From Sipunculus nudus (taxonomy: Eukaryota > Annelida > Sipuncula > Golfingiida > Sipunculidae), in contig CM049315.1 of the NCBI GenBank assembly GCA_026874595.1, positions 68,457,916 to 68,521,915 of the forward strand: DNA of 64,000 nt, given 5' to 3'. Position 1 is the stretch's first letter. Every line of letters starts with the position of its first letter. Below the pieces are notes generated by a model that saw nothing but the letters and a program-made list of their open reading frames with translations, made no database searches and was not told the origin of the DNA. This document shows positions 36,110 to 46,775 of the stretch, piece by piece. The position numbers were made by a program, and so were the translations under genes.

Positions 36110-36780
36110 GCAGGTCCACTATAATCCCCATTGATCCCCCATATCCATGTTAAGGCCTCTACGGGATTTTTTTTTCTCTCTCAAAAGGAAGTAAAGATTT
36201 TTAATCCAAAGGCCACATCAATGCGAGGGCTTTTCAGTATGATCAACACTGGGCACTGAGTCCAGTGATGTGACTTCCGTTTGACACATTTTTTATGGGT
36301 TACAGGTATGTTGATTTTTATACATTCAAAAATATCTTTCCATGATAACCATGGTTTAAAAAAGTTCGGCCAAGTCATGTGTTTTATGAAGTATTTCTTT
36401 TTTCAAAAAGAAGCCCCACAACTTAATTAACTTTCGGGTTGGGTGGGGGGGGGGTTACATATGTGTTAAGATCCATTGTCTGTAGGGACGGTGAAACATG
36501 AAAAATTATCACCAGTACATCTTAAAATTGATAACAAACTAGAATCTGTAGTCAGGGCGTACAAACCTCCACCATGCAGAATATCCTTTAATATCAGTCG
36601 TGTGTTCACGTGTATGCGTTTCATGTGTGAACACTGTCATGCTTGTGAACTCACACGAGTTCACCTTGCGAGTGGCAGAACAAATAAATACGAATGGATT
36701 GCTTCCACACTGGCACAAAGGAATAGTCCTTTGTCATAATGGTTTATAGGAAAATATATATTGTGGTGATTCTTTTTACC
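36110..36780. repeat. Direct repeat copy 1
   Basis: Aligns by eye with 36838-37440, with several small indels. Both copies contain the AATATCTTTCC-like block followed by ATAACCATGGTTT. Confidence 0.6.
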
Positions 36781-36837
36781 TCCAAAATGAAATGAAATAT
36801 TGATATGTCTTTACCCTAACCCTCTAACGCTTTTTCA

Positions 36838-37440
36838 GGAGGCGACCTGTAATCCCCACTGACCCCCATTTCCATTATATCGCCTGTTAGGGAATTTAAC
36901 TCTGTCAAAAAGAAAAAGTAAAGATTTTCAATTCAAGCGCGGATCACATGTCCACATTAATCTTGTAATAGAGAGCACTCTTCCGATGAGTGGACACAAA
37001 GAGCTGAGACCCTTTACACGATCACCGTTTTATAGGTTTACAGGTATGTTGATTTTTACACATTCAGAAGTATCTTTCCATAATAACCATGGTTTTAAAA
37101 GTTCGGCCGATTTATTGGCTGTTTGAAAGAAAAAAGTTTTTTTTTTCAAAAGGAAGTCCGGGGGAGGATTACACAAACCGCTAAGGGTCCTCACTCTCTT
37201 GGTCACTTTGAAACCCCCACCAGAATCTATTTATCAGGCGTACGTTCATACGTGCACGTTTCAAGTAAAACATTGTCATGGTTCAGAATCACGGGTTCAC
37301 CAGGCGAGTGGCAGAACAACTGCATACGAATGGGCGGCTTCTACTCGGGGACAAAGGAAGAGCCCTTAATAATTATTCTTTTGTGGAATTGTGATTATTG
37401 CACTTAAGAAAAAATATAGTATGGTGATTCCGATTACCTC
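36838..37440. repeat. Direct repeat copy 2
   Basis: The second copy of the repeat described at 36110-36780. Short open frames in it are not conserved in copy 1. Confidence 0.6.
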
Positions 37441-38837
37441 CAAAAATGTAATCGATTACGGATGCAGTTTTACTCTACCCCTCTACAAAGTTTCAGCAAA
37501 ATCTGTATATTACATTTTGCGTTAATCTGCTGAAAGATAATGCAAGGAACCAAGGCTGAAGTGGTTTCTTTGCTAAATGCTTTCATCGAAATATATCAAC
37601 CTGCTTTCTTTTTATCTGGCAGAGTTGTCAGTTTTGCATCAGACCTGCTTATTCCATGACAATTTACACTACTTAAACCAAACATTTAATACTGTTAGAA
37701 TATATTTTTCTGGGCCTATCTTTTTCACATTGGTAGCTATACGTTTCGCGTACAGGAGACTTCAACGACATATGTATGTGTATAAAAATAACGCATGAGC
37801 TGTTAATATGCCTTAGAATATACTCTCAACTGACTTCACTGAATAAACATCGTTTTTTCACGATGTCGCCTGAACTTCAACTAATACAAACCATCTTTCA
37901 TATAATTTCACGGTAGAATGCTATTTTATACAATCATTATATCTACGATATTTCCCAAGCAATGAAGCTGTCGGACCTATGCTGTTTATAAAAAAAAAAA
38001 ATCTCGCTTAAAATTTCGTACACCCTGAATATACCTCACGTCTCTTTTCAAAATTCATTTTTTGTGTGATTTCTGGTCTAGAATAATTTTTCTTTCTATG
38101 TTGATATTTTGGGGAGGATGTTCTTGGAGAATTCTAGCAGAATTAGTCTTTATATTATATAAGTGAAACACATAACAAAAGTTCCTGCAAATACCTTAGG
38201 ATTAAAATATGCGTCGTTTAGTACCTATCAGCTCATTACAAAAATATGCATCAGATAGAGCCGTGGATTTTCCACGGGTGCAGTTAGTAAAAAATTATAT
38301 CAGAAAATATATTTCTGGTTGAAAAATATGTTAAATTAAAAACCTTCATAGAAAACACAGGAAATAATGTATTAATGTTATTAACATTTTTCCTTTTGAC
38401 TTCTCCGTCTTCTTCTGTATTTTTTTTCTGTTCCTCGGGAATGACCATCCCTCGCTTAGCGGGCCGGTGAAGCGGTCGGTCAAGGACCTGAACTCAATTA
38501 TGTTGTTCGCACTCATTGAACTCTGATGAGTTGTAACGCTCTTGGGGCGCCCCCAAGAACCGGTAAACTTGTTAATGCATAATTGCTAGAAACATTATGG
38601 GCGAAGATATACTTTATTGTTCTAAATCCCATCAGACAGACTCCTGGGGCGTGGAAGTCTGATTAAACAACGGGCGATCTCGGTCGGGTTGCTGTCAACA
38701 TCATAGTTAAAAAACACATTGGTATATGATTTATATTTTTACCTATTACCGGTGTCGTCCCCAAGCCGAGCTCAATCAAGAAGGCCACCTAGATCATGTG
38801 ACATAAGTATGTTTGACGCAGCTTACATTGTGCCAGA

Positions 38838-38884
38838 TAGTCAGTCAGACAGACAGACGGACGGACGGACGGACAGACAGACAT
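38838..38884. repeat. GACA/GACG minisatellite, unit 3 copy
   Basis: Same array as at 90-140 and 21461-21532, with fewer GACG units. Confidence 0.85.
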
Positions 38885-39080
38885 ACAAAGTGCAGGACCC
38901 TATCAATGTATGCAGCAGTTTGTTTCAGTTTCCGGTAGGTCTTTGTGGTACCATTATACTGGTCGTTATAGCTATCTTAATAAATCACCGTATCTTGGTA
39001 TAACAGATCGGGTACACCTCATGCGCTGTAGCATGATTCTGTGATAGTAAACATTGAAAAAAAATGAGGGATAGGTCTAT

Positions 39081-39085
39081 CTCCT
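39081..39085. repeat. Target site duplication CTCCT, left
   Basis: Directly abuts the LTR. It is identical to 46771-46775 and present once in the empty site of unit 1. Confidence 0.9.
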
Positions 39086-40234
39086 TGTCACCCCTAACTT
39101 AACGTGAAAACTTTACAACGGATATATCCTATAAAACCATACGATGGGTTTACGCTCGCCACTTGATTTCACTCATCAAGAAATTAGATCCCGGTCATTA
39201 CAGGTGACATTTCCAGGTTCTTTTAAGGACGTGTATTAAAATACCAGACAATCATACACCCAGATCAATAGAAACTATGAGACATCAGGTTAAATTCACA
39301 AATATAATTCAAGACAATACTTACAGAGACACCAATGTGAGTGTGTGCGTTGATGTGTCAATACGACAGTTCTTCACATTAAAATTACAGGATATTTTAC
39401 TGAGTCCATGGTTTGTATAAAAAAACCATAAAGTCCAGTTCCTTCAGAGATCTCTGGTTACTGTTTTGTGTAGAATCTAGCGTATGGTTAGTACCATATA
39501 GATCTAGTCTTTCTGAGTTTAGCGATCTTCAACTGATCTTGCTTGTCTGCGACCCGGGTAGGTTTACGTTCACATGCATGCAATAACGCTCTTTGTTTAT
39601 GTAGAGCTTAGAGTCCTTGACCTTGCTCGTGTAGCAACGGTTTCACGGCTTACGGCGGTTATGTATCTAGGTCAAGCTGAACTAGGCCGGCAGGTGACGA
39701 GCGCGCTCTCTCACTTTATCACCAATACGAAGCTCCGTCGGCAGCACGGCTGAGTTCTCATGAGCTGGGTCCTTGCCTCATGTAGAAGCTTGCTTCTATG
39801 CCGTTCCTGGCGTTTCAATGTTCCTACTCCCGTTCGTGCGTGCTGCCACCTCAAGCTTCAAGACCCAACTGAAGGCAGCTTCCAGCGTCTCTCCCTGAAC
39901 TCTGACGTCACAATCGTCGTCACAATACGGCGATCCGGTTCTCTGATTGGCTCATTTCTCAAGTGTCCCATATAAGGATATATGTGACCTAGTTTGACTG
40001 TTAGCGTCACCATGGCGACCCACATACCAAATGTAATAATTACACACGATGCGTGACACGGATAAATCAGCTGATAGCCGATGGGATTCCATACAAGAAT
40101 ACACAATATATATATATACAATCAAGACCTGTCAACGCTTTAGGATGACGCTTCACGTCAATATCAATAGAGAACAGACTTCGTTAAACTATGATACAAA
40201 ACACCGTACATATTGTCACCGATTTCTGGTGACA
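39086..40234 (-). repeat. 3' LTR of the GMR1-like element
   Basis: 1149 bp with TG...CA ends and 7-base inverted tips. It contains a perfect CRE (TGACGTCA, 39903-39910) and a CArG box (CCATATAAGG, 39968-39977). It is the 3' LTR because the purine-rich tract lies immediately on its upstream side in element orientation. Confidence 0.92.
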
Positions 40235-40250
40235 TCACCCCCTCCTTTTA
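40235..40250 (-). promoter_or_regulatory. Polypurine tract
   Basis: On the minus strand AAAAGGAGGGGGTGA directly precedes the TGTCACC start of the 3' LTR, the expected primer site for plus-strand DNA synthesis. Confidence 0.8.
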
Positions 40251-40454
40251 AGGAAAATACACAGTATTTTCTCGATACATCGTATCGTTCTATCTTACAG
40301 GGTCCAGCTAAACATATTTACATGTAGCAATACATAGCAATACATAAGGGTCATGTAACAAGTTGTCATTAGTACATGCCCACGGTCTATGACACAGGGC
40401 AAAATCTAGTACATGTTTAGACTTAACTGGCTAAACATTATAGCTCATTACATC

Positions 40455-41037
40455 CTAACACTCAGGCAGTCTGCTAAGAAAATCAGGTCCATGGTTTAGT
40501 TTACCTGACACTGCTTCAATATCAAATCTAAACTCTTGTAGAACCAGTGCCCATCTCATTACTCTCTTATTAGCACATTTTGATTTGCTAATACACTTTA
40601 ATGGTTTGTGGTCGGTCTGAATGGTGAACGGTCTACAAGCCAGGTACATCTCAAATTTCTGTACAGACCATACAATTGCTAATGACTCTTTCTCGATGGT
40701 GGAGTAATTTCTCTCCCTGGGCAATAGTTTACGACTGGCATAAGCTACTGGGTGCATGATCCCCTCGTGTCTTTGCATCAGGATACAGCCAATACCCACA
40801 TCAGATGCATCACATTTCAAATAAAATCGTTTACTGAAATCAGGTAGCTTCAGTATGGGAGGGTCTGACAGTTTAGCCTTTAGAGAACAGTACGCGTTCT
40901 CGTGTACGGGTTTCCAGTCTAGTTTGTTAGGTTGACCTTTACGCGTTAGATCAGTCAAGGGCACCGCTATTTCCGCATAGTTTGGCACGAATTTTCGATA
41001 GTACCCTGTAAGACCTAGGAATGCTCGCAAAAGCCTT
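40455..41037 (-). CDS. RNase H part of pol, shifted frame
   Basis: The frame begins with the end of reverse transcriptase (FLGLTGYYRKFVPNYAE), then a gypsy-type RNase H: LKCDASDVGIGCIL, YASRKLLPRERNYSTIEKES, TIQTDHKPL and GPDFLSRLPE. The conserved acidic positions of the family are present. It lies one frame away from the main gag-pol ORF because of one extra base at 41034-41035, so it is separated by a lesion and is not a separate gene. The codon ATG at 41030 is an internal Met and not a start. It ends 220 bases before the 3' LTR. Confidence 0.85.
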
Positions 41038-44000
41038 CTTTGTCTTAGGTCTATCAGTGCTCTGTATTCTCTTGAGCAAAACTGGATTAGTGGCCAAGTT
41101 GCCCGTGCCTACAAGGTGTCCCAAAAACTCTAGGCTCTGGTAGCCTATGAAGGTTTTAGCTGGTTTAGCTGCTAAGTTTGCACATTCTAATCTAACTAGC
41201 ACTTCTCTAAGAGTTCTTAAGTGCTCGTCCCAAGTCTCTGCGTGTATTAACACGTCATCTACATAACATACTACATTCGGCATGTCGCTGAACATTTTCC
41301 GCATCATGCGGGTGAAAACCGCTCCGGCAGTTACCAGGCCGAATGGCATAACCCTAAATTGGTAATGGCCATCGGGTGTAACAAAGGCCGTCTTATCCCT
41401 GGATTCCTCAGAAACAGGGATCTGCCAGTAACCTTTCGTCAGGTCAAGTTTTGTAAAATACTGGCTTTTCGCGACTTCGACAAAAAGTGTTTCTGGATCC
41501 GGCATGGGTTCAGGATCGAACACGACTGATTGGTTCAGCTTTCGGTAGTCTATCACGAATCTAGTCTTACCGTCAGGTTTCCTAAGCAGGATACAGGGGG
41601 ACGCATAGCTAGAATCTGACTGTTCAATAATGCCTAAGTTTAACATTTCCTGGATTTCTGTTCGCATTGTCTCTCGCAGTTCAAAAGGCACCCTATAGGG
41701 CCTAGTTTTTACAGGTACATCAGATGAGAGTTTAATGCTACATTCTACAACATTGGTAAGCTTGGGTACATCTGTGAATACATCCCCATATTGCCTAAGC
41801 AGACTGAGTATTTCACGGCGCTGACACTTGCCTAGGTCAGCATTTACCTGAACATCTCGCTCAGTCTGGCGGCGCGCATACGACGGTAACGACATGTGGG
41901 CATCCTCATCAATCCCTTCTGGGTTTAACTCTCCGAACACGGGAGGCTCTGTTTCCCCGTCTACACCGTCAGGATCATGTATAGAATCAGGTGCGCCCTT
42001 GGCTACCGCTGCCAGAATATGCTGGGGCTCGTTTCTAGCATGGTACCGTTTCAGCATATTCACGTGGAAGGTTTTAACCTTATCGCCAATCTTAATCCGA
42101 TAGTCTAAGTCCCCAACCCTGTTTACAATAGTATAGGGGCCTTTCCACTGTACCATTAATTTGTTCCGCTCCGTCGGGAGTAACAACAAAACTTCGTCTC
42201 CGGCCTCAAACCTGCGCGTGCATTTACCTCTATCATATAACAGTTTGTGTCTGTTCGCTGATTTGTTCAACGCCTCTCTAGCTAACGCGCATGTGTCGCT
42301 TAGTTTGTCTTGTAGGTCCAGGACGTATTGGTACGTGGTTTTAGTCTCGACGCTAGTATCTCGCTTGGTCCACAGATCCCTTAGAATCCGCATCGGTCCT
42401 CTAACGATCCTACCATAGAGCAACTCAAAGGGTGAGAACCCTGTGCTCTCATGTGGCGCTTCTCGGTACGCAAAAAGCACGGCGCTGAGGTACCGATCCC
42501 AATCTCGCGGTCTTTCCTCGCACATCCGTTTCAACATTAACTTTAACGTTCCATTGAATCTCTCCACCATTCCGTTGCACATAGGATGGTAAGGAGTAGT
42601 GGTGAGCTGTCTTACAGACAAAACACGGCTAACTTCTCGCATGAGGTCTGACGTAAATTGTGTTCCCATGTCAGTAAGCACCTCTGACGGCACTCCTAAC
42701 CGCGCATAAATATCAACTAGCGCATCAGCCACAGAGACTGTATCTATGTTCTTTAAAGCAACAGCCTCCGGATATCTAGTGGCATAATCCATAACGGTCA
42801 GAATATACCTGTGACCTCTCTCGGACGCTGGATGGATCGGCCCAACCAGATCCATCGAAATTCTACGCCAGGGCTCATCAATTAATGGCATCTGGCCTAA
42901 CGTAGCTCCAGGCACCTTGCCTTTCGGTATGGTTTTCTGGCAAATGGGACAGGACTTGCAAAACTCAGCAATGTCATTATACATCCCTTTCCAGAAAAAC
43001 TGAGTTCTCACGCGGTCGTGCGTTTTGTCTATGCCCTGATGACCCGCCATAACCGCTTCGTGGCCCATCCTCATTACGTCGTACCGTAACGTCTGAGGTA
43101 CCACCACTCGAGATCCATCTTGATCTCCCCGTTTGTCACTCACAACCCGAACTAAATATCCGTCCTCAATTCTAAATGGACTATCATTTCTAGCCTCTCT
43201 AGCTAGCCTCCAATACGGCGCTAAAGACCCATCCTCCTCCTGCGCCTTCAAAAATTCGGCCGGACTCACATCGGCAACTGGGTTTGCAACATTCAAGCTA
43301 CGCGTCGGTATCTGTTTCTCTCGTGCAGCGCTCCGTGTCTCCACCGCGGACGACACCTCCTTTTGTGACTCTACACCGTCACACACTATGCCTGAGGACC
43401 GCTCAGACTTCCACGTCGGGTCCGGATCATACGGATCACGCGCTCCCGCTACGTTACCTAGCGCTAAATCACATACAGCATCCCCGACCACCATTGCCTC
43501 GATAGTACCGACAAAGTACGCACAGTCCACATTAATCCTAGCCGTAGGAAATTGTCTTACAGACCCGTCGAACAACCTACACTCGACCTGGTGTCCGGTG
43601 AACTGATTCGGCTCCACGTACGACTCACGTATTCCTGCCGAGGAACATCCCGAATCCCGCAGCACCCTCGCTGACTTACCATTCACCAGCCCTTCACACA
43701 CAGGTAACGAGATTCCGCCTTCTGTCTGGGCAGCAAATCCTAACGACTGACTCGGACTCTCTACTTCCGGTTTCACCGCACCGACTGTCTCCGTTTCCGC
43801 CTCGACTACTGCCATTGACATAGTCTCCGGTTTCTGTTTTGGGTTATACGGGGGGCTAAAATTAGTCCTATACCTCTGCTGATCGCCAGCAGCACGCCCT
43901 ACTTGAGGGGAAGACCTAGGCCTCGACCGGGCACTAGTCTTACATTCCCGCGCCTTATGTCCCAGTTCATTACATAAATAACATCTGATGCCTCCTGATG

Positions 44001-44901
44001 GCTTAAATGTCTGACCGTCCGGACTGCGCTCAACCTCTCGCTTCTCTCTAGGCTGAGATACCGGTTGCGCTGGACGCGGCACATTATTGCCATAACGAGG
44101 ACCTGCTGTAAGGCTGTGTACACCGTGAGCCTCCGTATAACTCTCGGCTAAGTCTACCATACTATCAAAGTCACGACACCGTCTCTCTTTCAAAAACATA
44201 GAGAGATCCCTACTACAGCAGTTTACGAACTGCTCACACATCAACAGGTTAACTACCCCGTCGTAGTCACCTCCGACCCCTGCCATCCCTATCCAATGGT
44301 CTAGGTATCCACTCAGTCTCACCGCAAACTGACTCGGCGTTTCGCCTCGCTCAGGCCTACAAGTCCGAAACTTGTGTCGATAACCCTCTTCGGTCATTTG
44401 GTATCGCTTTAACAAGGCTATCTTTAACTTATCGTAATCCATGGCCTCACAAACCGATAACTGTGTGTAAGTCCCTAGCGCCTTACCCCGCAGTAACGGA
44501 CTCAGGTGTAACGCCCAATTCTCCCTATCATAGCCTTGACATACAGCTAATCGTTCAAATCGCTCAAGAAACGCATCTAGCTGATCGTGAGCCTCATCAA
44601 AAGGTGGAAGCTGGATTTTCGGGAATACATCCCTACTTCTCTCTTCTTTAACCCCAGAGTCAGACTTTAACCTTAGAACCTCTATTTCGTGGGCTCTAGC
44701 CTCTCGCTCGCGCTCTAATTCCCGCTGCTCACGCTCTAATTCCCGCTCTAATTCCCGCTGTTCCTTCTCTATTTCACGTTGCCTAGCTCTTTCCTCACGT
44801 TCCTCATCCGCACGCCGTCTAGCCTCAACATAATCTTGTAAAGCCTGGTCCTTAAGCCCCAAGGCCTGTCCGCATCTAACAAGTGACTCTAACGTTTCCA
44901 T
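40951..44901 (-). CDS. gag-pol: gag-protease-integrase-reverse transcriptase polyprotein (1316 aa open frame)
   Basis: Gag: a long charged coiled coil at residues 20-90, a capsid-like region 95-260, and a CCHC knuckle CYLCNELGHKAREC at 307-320. Protease: DSG at 416-418 (Ser replaces the usual Thr). Integrase: H2C2 zinc finger with H614, H621, C651, C654; catalytic D684, D744 and E780 (D,D-35-E intact); GPY/F module KGPYTIVNRVG near 920-930. Reverse transcriptase follows at about 1040-1290: LRKPDGKTRFVIDYRKLNQS, FRVMPFGL and YVDD at 1213-1216. The last 25 or so residues are out of frame after an extra base at 41034-41035. Start at 44901 chosen as the first Met of the gag coiled coil. The frame is otherwise free of stops, consistent with a young copy. 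Confidence 0.92.
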   Translation of the reverse strand: METLESLVRCGQALGLKDQALQDYVEARRRADEEREERARQREIEKEQRELERELEREQRELEREREARAHEIEVLRLKSDSGVKEERSRDVFPKIQLPPFDEAHDQLDAFLERFERLAVCQGYDRENWALHLSPLLRGKALGTYTQLSVCEAMDYDKLKIALLKRYQMTEEGYRHKFRTCRPERGETPSQFAVRLSGYLDHWIGMAGVGGDYDGVVNLLMCEQFVNCCSRDLSMFLKERRCRDFDSMVDLAESYTEAHGVHSLTAGPRYGNNVPRPAQPVSQPREKREVERSPDGQTFKPSGGIRCYLCNELGHKARECKTSARSRPRSSPQVGRAAGDQQRYRTNFSPPYNPKQKPETMSMAVVEAETETVGAVKPEVESPSQSLGFAAQTEGGISLPVCEGLVNGKSARVLRDSGCSSAGIRESYVEPNQFTGHQVECRLFDGSVRQFPTARINVDCAYFVGTIEAMVVGDAVCDLALGNVAGARDPYDPDPTWKSERSSGIVCDGVESQKEVSSAVETRSAAREKQIPTRSLNVANPVADVSPAEFLKAQEEDGSLAPYWRLAREARNDSPFRIEDGYLVRVVSDKRGDQDGSRVVVPQTLRYDVMRMGHEAVMAGHQGIDKTHDRVRTQFFWKGMYNDIAEFCKSCPICQKTIPKGKVPGATLGQMPLIDEPWRRISMDLVGPIHPASERGHRYILTVMDYATRYPEAVALKNIDTVSVADALVDIYARLGVPSEVLTDMGTQFTSDLMREVSRVLSVRQLTTTPYHPMCNGMVERFNGTLKLMLKRMCEERPRDWDRYLSAVLFAYREAPHESTGFSPFELLYGRIVRGPMRILRDLWTKRDTSVETKTTYQYVLDLQDKLSDTCALAREALNKSANRHKLLYDRGKCTRRFEAGDEVLLLLPTERNKLMVQWKGPYTIVNRVGDLDYRIKIGDKVKTFHVNMLKRYHARNEPQHILAAVAKGAPDSIHDPDGVDGETEPPVFGELNPEGIDEDAHMSLPSYARRQTERDVQVNADLGKCQRREILSLLRQYGDVFTDVPKLTNVVECSIKLSSDVPVKTRPYRVPFELRETMRTEIQEMLNLGIIEQSDSSYASPCILLRKPDGKTRFVIDYRKLNQSVVFDPEPMPDPETLFVEVAKSQYFTKLDLTKGYWQIPVSEESRDKTAFVTPDGHYQFRVMPFGLVTAGAVFTRMMRKMFSDMPNVVCYVDDVLIHAETWDEHLRTLREVLVRLECANLAAKPAKTFIGYQSLEFLGHLVGTGNLATNPVLLKRIQSTDRPKTKKAFASIPRSYRVLSKIRAKLCGNSGALD

Positions 44902-45604
44902 GGTAACGCTCTAACCTAGTAAGATTCCAGTATCTAGTAATATCCGCTCTTAAAAATCCGTAAATACGTACTGTTAAAGCCAACCTAACGAACCGGCGGT
45001 ATCCGTACAATAACACTACGGTAGCTCTACGCATCAAAATTCTACTTATACGGACGGACGGACGGAAGGTCGGACGAAGGGTCAGACGGATGGACGGATG
45101 GATATCAAGATATCAATAAACACCATGCACCTATCATTACCATGCCAATCGGGAGGGGTAAACTTACCTGTCAAGAGACCCTACCACGTGACCAATCACA
45201 AACTAGTGTAGAAAAAATTATACCAGGGCGTATCTAACAACATCAAAAATTTTCACTCTAATCTGGGTTTATATCAACCCAATAATGATGTCCAGGTATC
45301 ACTGAACTAGCATTTCTCACAAAACATGCATGTGTTCTAGCCAAATCTACAAGGTATATGCCGATCTTGAAACAATGTTGTGCTTCAGGTAATATTCTCA
45401 CTGAATAAATATTAACTCCTAACAGTGGGGTAATTTCATTGTGCAAGTATACACTACAACATCAGTTTGGTGTCATTTCCAATTATTAATTCAGATCAAC
45501 TCTAGTTTGAGTATATGAATGTCTGGTTTCAGTACTGTTTTCTCAGTTCAAAACTTCTGAAACTTACTGTAATTAGCCAGTTTTTTAAGGCTAATTATAT
45601 CCTG
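44902..45604 (-). other. 5' untranslated leader of the retrotransposon
   Basis: About 700 bases between primer site and gag with no ORF of note. It contains a GACG-type tetranucleotide run at about 45047-45112 on the plus strand. Confidence 0.7.
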
Positions 45605-45616
45605 GCACGCTCGCCA
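45601..45616 (-). promoter_or_regulatory. Candidate tRNA primer binding site
   Basis: On the minus strand, five bases after the 5' LTR, TGGCGAGCGTGCCAGG starts with the TGG expected to pair with a tRNA 3' CCA. I did not assign the tRNA species. Confidence 0.6.
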
Positions 45617-45621
45617 TACAA

Positions 45622-46770
45622 TGTCACCCGTAACTTAACGTGAAAACTTTACAACGGATATATCCTATAAAACCATACGATGGGTTTACGCTCGCCACTT
45701 GATTTCACTCATCAAGAAATTAGATCCCGGTCATTACAGGTGACATTTCCAGGTTCTTTTAAGGACGTGTATTAAAATACCAGACAATCATACACCCAGA
45801 TCAATAGAAACTATGAGACATCAGGTTAAATTCACAAATATAATTCAAGACAATACTTACAGAGACACCAATGTGAGTGTGTGCGTTGATGTGTCAATAC
45901 GACAGTTCTTCACATTAAAATTACAGGATATTTTACTGAGTCCATGGTTTGTATAAAAAAACCATAAAGTCCAGTTCCTTCAGAGATCTCTGGTTACTGT
46001 TTTGTGTAGAATCTAGCGTATGGTTAGTACCATATAGATCTAGTCTTTCTGAGTTTAGCGATCTTCAACTGATCTTGCTTGTCTGCGACCCGGGTAGGTT
46101 TACGTTCACATGCATGCAATAACGCTCTTTGTTTATGTAGAGCTTAGAGTCCTTGACCTTGCTCGTGTAGCAACGGTTTCACGGCTTACGGCGGTTATGT
46201 ATCTAGGTCAAGCTGAACTAGGCCGGCAGGTGACGAGCGCGCTCTCTCACTTTATCACCAATACGAAGCTCCGTCGGCAGCACGGCTGAGTTCTCATGAG
46301 CTGGGTCCTTGCCTCATGTAGAAGCTTGCTTCTTTGCCGTTCCTGGCGTTTCAATGTTCCTACTCCCGTTCGTGCGTGCTGCCACCTCAAGCTTCAAGAC
46401 CCAACTGAAGGCAGCTTCAAGCGTCTCTCCCTGAACTCTGACGTCACAATCGTCGTCACAATACGGCGATCCGGTTCTCTGATTGGCTCATTTCTCAAGT
46501 GTCCCATATAAGGATATATGTGACCTAGTTTGACTGTTAGCGTCACCATGGCGACCCACATACCAAATGTAATAATTACACACGATGCGTGACACGGATA
46601 AATCAGCTGATAGCCGATGGGATTCCATACAAGAATACACAATATATATATATACAATCAAGACCTGTCAACGCTTTAGGATGACGCTTCACGTCAATAT
46701 CAATAGAGAACAGACTTCGTTAAACTATGATACAAAACACCGTACATATTGTCACCGATTTCTGGTGACA
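45622..46770 (-). repeat. 5' LTR of the GMR1-like element
   Basis: 1149 bp, nearly identical to 39086-40234. It carries the same CRE (46439-46446) and CArG box (46504-46513). It lies next to the primer binding site, so it is the promoter-bearing LTR. Confidence 0.92.
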
Positions 46771-46775
46771 CTCCT
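46771..46775. repeat. Target site duplication CTCCT, right
   Basis: Partner of 39081-39085; unit 3 flank sequence resumes here at the equivalent of position 340. Confidence 0.9.

Larger units (their letters stand above)
20860..38300. repeat. Tandem segmental duplication, unit 2 (degraded)
   Basis: Homology to unit 1 runs 20940-22975 (matching up to 1556), 24630-26780 (matching 13540-14130, interrupted by an insertion), 31150-32480 (matching 14460-15900), 34105-34685 (matching 17640-18200) and 34690-35765 (matching 19370-20860). The A-type gene, the gag relic and most of the B-type gene are missing, replaced by unrelated insertions. Divergence from units 1 and 3 is clearly higher than between those two, so unit 2 split earlier or evolved without constraint. 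Confidence 0.8.
35766..38300. mobile_element. 2.5 kb unit-2-specific insertion with an internal direct repeat
   Basis: Unit 1 has nothing equivalent at 20860. Two diverged direct copies of about 600-670 bases lie at roughly 36110-36780 and 36838-37440. They share CTTTTTCAGGAGGCG, GGTATGTTGATTTTTA and GCGAGTGGCAGAACAA in the same order. No reliable ORF spans both copies. The element type is unknown. Confidence 0.5.
39086..46770 (-). mobile_element. Ty3/gypsy LTR retrotransposon with integrase before reverse transcriptase (GMR1-like)
   Basis: The element is 7685 bp, read on the minus strand. Two 1149 bp LTRs (45622-46770 and 39086-40234) begin TGTCACC and end GGTGACA and differ at three positions by my count. 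CTCCT flanks both ends (39081-39085 and 46771-46775). Unit 1 carries the unoccupied site CATCTCCTGTTGGTAG at about 331-346. The domain order is gag, protease, integrase, reverse transcriptase, RNase H. Canonical Ty3/gypsy has integrase last; integrase-first order with gypsy-type enzymes defines the GMR1 clade. One frameshift separates reverse transcriptase from RNase H. Confidence 0.93.

Noticed and set aside
40455-41030. RNase H frame as an independent gene
   Set aside because: It continues the reverse transcriptase homology directly and its first Met is internal; a one-base lesion explains the split.
43133-43606. Plus-strand frames of 60-157 codons across 41894-44651
   Set aside because: Antisense to the long gag-pol frame, with no family resemblance.
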